A stretch of DNA of 64,000 nt. Origin: JALOLG01 sp963776935 (GTDB taxonomy: Bacteria; Actinomycetota; Acidimicrobiia; Acidimicrobiales; Ilumatobacteraceae). Position numbers and translations under genes: made by a program. Below are positions 60,893 through 64,000 of this stretch, piece by piece. The first letter of the stretch is position 1; each line of letters begins with the position of its first letter. The notes beneath the pieces are model-generated. The model was not told the DNA's origin. It did not search any database and was given only the letters and a program-made list of their open reading frames with translations. The DNA is taken from positions 1,364,001 through 1,428,000 of the forward strand of contig CAVZOP010000002.1 in assembly GCA_963776935.1 (NCBI GenBank). The letters are read 5' to 3'.

Positions 60893-61045
60893 ATGTTCAA
60901 CATCCATCCCACCCACGCCCTCGACTTCCATCATCAGAAGCAGCGCGAGTACCTCGCGGCCGCGACTTCGTACCGTCTCATCCGCGACGCCACACCGGTT
61001 CGCCGACCGGGTAGGACGCGAACGTTCCGTTCGTTCTCGCCATGA
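60893..61045 (+). CDS. Small hypothetical protein (50 residues)
   Basis: This short open frame encodes MFNIHPTHALDFHHQKQREY, an alanine stretch, and a basic tail ending RTFRSFSP. It has no membrane segment and no family I recognise. The His- and Gln-rich start and Arg-rich end suggest a nucleic acid- or metal-binding peptide, but this is weak. There is GAACGACGAG upstream but no strong ribosome-binding site. It lies in a 360-base stretch between the MaoC gene and an opposite-strand small gene that would otherwise be empty. Confidence 0.4.
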   Translation: MFNIHPTHALDFHHQKQREYLAAATSYRLIRDATPVRRPGRTRTFRSFSP

Positions 61046-61092
61046 CCTCTGGTCGCGTCAGGATTTCGAACGCTTGACCTCGGTGATCGAGG

Positions 61093-61374
61093 TCAACGTC
61101 GGGAGCGGATCGCTGGCGGCCATCTCCTCGTCTCCCGAGCACGGGGCCGGTACTGCCCGGGAGCGAAGTGGTCGAGTGCCGGTCGCCGCCGCAACGTGTC
61201 GACCAACTCATCGGCGAAGCGATCAGCGGCGAGCTCGGACGGATCGTTCGACGACCCGACGCGCTGCTTTGCTTGCAGCACCTGACGAGGACGGCTCGCC
61301 CCCTCGCGCACACGCGTGCGCTCCCCCGTCGTGGACTCGTAGTCGGCCGCGGCGGCCCGAACCCGATCGAACAT
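61093..61374 (-). CDS. Hypothetical protein (93 residues)
   Basis: The ATG at 61374 has a very good ribosome-binding site, GGAGGG, 5-7 bases upstream, which is the main reason to accept this frame. The product begins MFDRVRAAAADYESTTGERT, has a helical middle (ELAADRFADELVDTLRRR) and an Arg/Pro-rich tail. No domain is recognised. It is cytosolic by prediction. It lies downstream of the DUF222/HNH gene on the same strand and may be in its transcript. Confidence 0.5.
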   Translation of the reverse strand: MFDRVRAAAADYESTTGERTRVREGASRPRQVLQAKQRVGSSNDPSELAADRFADELVDTLRRRPALDHFAPGQYRPRARETRRWPPAIRSRR

Positions 61375-61493
61375 CGCTTCCCTCCACCGATGTCGGTGAC
61401 GCACCGCGACGGTAGCAGCGCCACGTCCATCGATCGCTCGCGCGTTGGTCGGTTCGAATGCGCCGCGAACGCCGCCTCTGAGTCGTCGGCGAA

Positions 61494-62802
61494 TCATGTT
61501 CTCGACTCCGCTGGAGACGCCCTCGGTGACCCGCGTGGTGTGGCGCTCGCTGCGTCGGGCGTGAGCTCTCGCGCGGTGCGCTGGACATCCGCCGCGGCGC
61601 GCCGGGTGCGGTTGATCGTGGTGCCGTGGAAGTGTCGGGTGCCGTCGGGTCGGTGGATGGTGACGGTGCGGTGTTTGTCGAGTGTGAGTCGCCAGTGTCC
61701 CTCGTGCACCAGGTGGTGGTGTTTGGAACATAGCGGCAGCAGATTTTGCAGGTCGGTTGATCCGTGTTGGAGCCAGGCGATGACGTGGTGGATGTCGCAG
61801 CGGTCGAACGTGATGTCGCAGTGGGGGTAGCCGCAGGTGCGGTACATCGCCCGCAGCGCCCGCCGTTGCGCCCGGTTGGCGACGCGGACGTCGCGTCCGC
61901 AGTCCAACACCTCACCGGCGGTGTTGAGCGTGATGGGTACGATCGCCGCCTCACACGCCAAACGGCGCACCGTGGCGGGTGGCAGTGGGATGCCGTCGGC
62001 GGTCTCACACAACGAATGCTCGTGCAACCCGTTGAGCAGCGTGTGATAGTCGACGTGGACACAGATCTCCGGCACCCGCCGCTCCCCGGACCGTTCCCCC
62101 GACACCGCGCACACGGCCGCGTCAGCCAAGAGTTGGTCGATCGGTGTGCCCGAGTTCCCGTCGCCTTGTTTGATGGTGGCCAGTTGGGTGTCGATCGCCG
62201 CCCACAGTTTGGCGTCACGCTCCGGGTCGAGCGCGAGGTGGGTGTGGTGCATGCCGGAGGGTTTGTCGATCCAGCGTCGCACCGATACCGATGCTTTGTG
62301 TTGGTCGAGCTCTGATTCGCCGTCGTCGCCGGCCAGGCGTTTGCCCAGCAGCCGGCAGCGCCGCTCGAACACACTCACTGGTTCGACCCGGGCGAAGCTC
62401 AACAGATCATCGGCCAACCCACCCAGGCGTTGCTTGGCGTCGTCGTCGAGTCCTTTGGCCGCATGCGCGACCGCGTCGACATGCGCCAGCCGACACGACC
62501 CCATCCGCCAGCGCGGCTTCGAACCCCGGCATCGCCTCGCACACCTCAGAACGATCCGACACCGCCCGCGTCTCACGGCTCGAACGACGCCCATGACCCG
62601 ACAACACCTCCGCCGCCGACTCCGAACGACCCTCGGCAGCCAGCTCTCGGCTGCGGCGGGCGATCGCCACATCGACCGCGTCGACCCAGCCCCGCACCCG
62701 CTGCGCCAACTTCACCACACCGGTCAGACCGGCCCGATCACAACCCGCCACATCCACCGTCAACAGCGAAGCGATTGCCTCGCCGACACCACGATCTTCC
62801 AT
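61494..62802 (-). pseudogene. DUF222/HNH endonuclease-domain protein (13E12-type), frameshifted near 62490
   Basis: The N-terminal part from the ATG at 62802 (AAAGGGG ribosome-binding site upstream) is a DUF222 start reaching MPGFEAALADGVVS. The frame then breaks near 62490 and resumes as LAHVDAVAHAAKGLDDDAKQ. It continues through DUF222 to a C-terminal HNH domain with CGYPHCDITFDRCDIHHVIA and LLPLCSKHHHLVHEGHW. Removing one base restores 435 residues. The family is abundant and variable in actinobacteria (13E12 repeats of M. tuberculosis), with an unproven nuclease role and signs of mobility. The metal-binding HNH residues look intact. Confidence 0.85.
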
Positions 62803-63042
62803 CACCAAACCCCTTTCGACCACAAGCGATCAACCAGGGGGAAGCCGGACGCGAACCACCCTAAACAGGGGGTGTGACAGTCACCCTGACCAGGCACTTC
62901 GCACCAGGAACCCCCGATCCGCGTACATGCGGGCGGATGACACCGGCGGGCCGGGCCTGGGCTCCTCAAGGTCACACCGGCAACGACCGATATTCATTGC
63001 CTGGCGCCCAACCGTGCGGCCGGTTGTGGAGGTCTGATTGTG

Positions 63043-63219
63043 ATGAAGTCATTCGCGTGTGGCGATGTGGTCCCGGGTTGCACCGCGACCTGGCTGTGTT
63101 CGACCGAAGACGAGGTGCTCGCCGCGGTGGCGGTTCATGCGCGTGAAGATCACGGCCTCGTCGAGGTGCCGGCCGTGCTCGTCGACCAAGTCCGCAGCAA
63201 GATTCGCATTGTCGCCTGA
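63043..63219 (+). CDS. DUF1059-family small protein
   Basis: This 58-residue protein begins MKSFACGDVVPGCTATW, then has a conserved middle with His in AAVAVHAREDHG, and ends SKIRIVA. It matches the DUF1059 pattern of short proteins with paired Cys and an AHAxxxHG-type motif. The function is unknown; the Cys and His spacing suggests metal binding. GGAGG lies about 10 bases before the ATG. Its last 11 bases overlap the proposed TTG start of the EAL gene, so the two would be translated together. Confidence 0.8.
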   Translation: MKSFACGDVVPGCTATWLCSTEDEVLAAVAVHAREDHGLVEVPAVLVDQVRSKIRIVA

Positions 63220-64000
63220 CGAGAGCACGGGCGAGGCCCGTCGATCGATCACCGCGAGCGGCAGTGCGGTATCTGCCGTTTGCGACTGGCCGCAGTTGCT
63301 CGAAGACGCGATTGCCGGTCGGGGTGTCCGGTCGGTGTATCAGCCGATCGTCGAGCTCAGCCGGTGCACGGTCGCGGGCTTCGAAGCGTTGACCCGTTTC
63401 GACGTCGGCCCGCCTGGTGGGCCGGACATGTGGTTTGCCGCGGCCCACGAACATGGCGTCGCGGCAGAACTCGAGGCCACGACACTCCGCGCCGCACTGG
63501 CGATGCGAGCGGCCCTTCCTCCGAACACGTTCATGACCGTCAACGTCGAACCGGAATCTCTTTCGTCACCCCGTGTCATGGCGATCTTCGCCGAGACCGC
63601 CTCATTGTCAGGTCTGGTCGTAGAGATCACCGAGCACCGTCCGCTGGCGGACCCGCAACGAGTCCAATGGGCGCTCGAACGTCTCAGAGGTCAGGGCGCC
63701 TTGATCGCCGTCGACGACGCCGGCTCGGGCTATGCCGGCCTGCAGCAGATCCTCACGTTGCGCCCGAACATCCTGAAGCTCGATCGAGCTCTCGTGGAAG
63801 GTGTCGATCGTGACGAGACGAAGGCGGCGCTCGTGGAGATGTTCGGGATCTTCGCCAACCGAGTCGATGCCTGGCTGCTCGTCGAAGGCATCGAAACGAT
63901 CGGCGAGGCCCGACGCTGTGCCGCACTCGGAGTCCCGCTCGCGCAGGGCTACCTGTTCGCCCGTCCGGAGAAGCCGTGGGCGACGATCGACAGTCGGGTA
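63209..64000 (+). CDS. EAL-domain protein, 3' end outside the window
   Basis: The readable 264 residues hold almost a full EAL domain: VYQPIVELSRCTVAGFEALT at about 43-62, EITEHRPL, then DDAGSGYAGLQQI and ILKLDRALVEGVD. The pattern fits a c-di-GMP phosphodiesterase or a binding-only variant; DDAGSGY replaces the usual DDFGTGY. There is no GGDEF domain before it. The TTG at 63209 overlaps the DUF1059 stop and is the earliest plausible start; the GTG near 63335 would cut into the domain. The gene runs off the right edge. It is the fifth gene here with a GGDEF, EAL or HD-GYP domain. Confidence 0.85.
   Translation, partial: MSPDESTGEARRSITASGSAVSAVCDWPQLLEDAIAGRGVRSVYQPIVELSRCTVAGFEALTRFDVGPPGGPDMWFAAAHEHGVAAELEATTLRAALAMRAALPPNTFMTVNVEPESLSSPRVMAIFAETASLSGLVVEITEHRPLADPQRVQWALERLRGQGALIAVDDAGSGYAGLQQILTLRPNILKLDRALVEGVDRDETKAALVEMFGIFANRVDAWLLVEGIETIGEARRCAALGVPLAQGYLFARPEKPWATIDSRV

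Noticed and set aside
61494..62802. Intein or retro-element based on the HNH domain
   Set aside because: The HNH domain follows a DUF222 region, the standard 13E12-type architecture; no reverse transcriptase or splicing motifs are present.
1..64000. tRNA or rRNA genes and CRISPR arrays
   Set aside because: I looked for tRNA arm patterns such as GGTTCGAATCC and for regularly spaced repeats in the intergenic regions and found none that hold up.

Overview
The window is a GC-rich, gene-dense bacterial chromosome segment with many GTG starts and frequent 4-base GTGA/ATGA stop-start overlaps. It carries a menaquinone pathway, a luciferase-like (F420-type) oxidoreductase, PaaX and SARP-type regulators and a DUF222/HNH protein. 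This points to an actinobacterium, most likely an Acidimicrobiia/Ilumatobacter-type organism; the lineage is an inference, because no rRNA or tRNA gene is present. No gap between genes exceeds 300 bases. I saw no prophage, transposase, CRISPR array or tRNA.

Layout. 0-6.3 kb: the 5' end of era, then lipid/acyl-CoA genes (two acyl-CoA synthetases, a MaoC hydratase, an LLM oxidoreductase, a frameshifted acyl-CoA dehydrogenase). 6.4-14.9 kb: a scattered menaquinone cluster (menG, menF, menD, menH, menA, menE) with a DsbA-like protein and an amidase between; menB and menC are not in the window. 15-20 kb: an MFS transporter, an SDR, and the phoH-ybeY-corC operon. 20-29.4 kb: a GGDEF-EAL membrane protein, a phosphoribosyltransferase, a VOC protein and a 1918-residue secreted amylopullulanase. 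29.4-35 kb: a three-gene phosphorelay operon (hybrid kinase, DivK-like receiver, REC-PAS-GGDEF-EAL-REC protein). 35-45 kb: a Rieske oxygenase with a PaaX-type regulator, an acyl-CoA dehydrogenase, a P-type ATPase, an alcohol dehydrogenase, carbonic anhydrase, an ankyrin protein and a PaaG-like crotonase. 45-58 kb: a secreted subtilase, a NUDIX-membrane fusion, a lipoprotein, hydrolases, a class V aminotransferase, EAL-HDOD, HD-GYP-LuxR and SARP-hydrolase proteins, and a damaged azlCD pair. 58-64 kb: OsmC, a flavin monooxygenase, a MaoC protein, small proteins, a DUF222/HNH protein, DUF1059 and the start of an EAL protein.

Three themes run across the window. First, cyclic-di-GMP signalling is dense: five genes carry GGDEF, EAL or HD-GYP domains. 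Second, at least 13 genes have a TANNNT -10 box ending 6-8 nt before the start codon, the signature of leaderless transcription; this fixed several start calls. Third, six genes show a single-base frameshift. Some may be sequencing errors (two lie at C/G runs, and menA should be needed), so those genes are annotated as frameshifted rather than assumed dead.

The most unusual non-coding feature is a palindromic element found twice (8291-8358 and 23522-23580). Its arm begins exactly with the TGA stop codon of the preceding gene, and in the first copy the stop codons of two convergent genes form its two ends.
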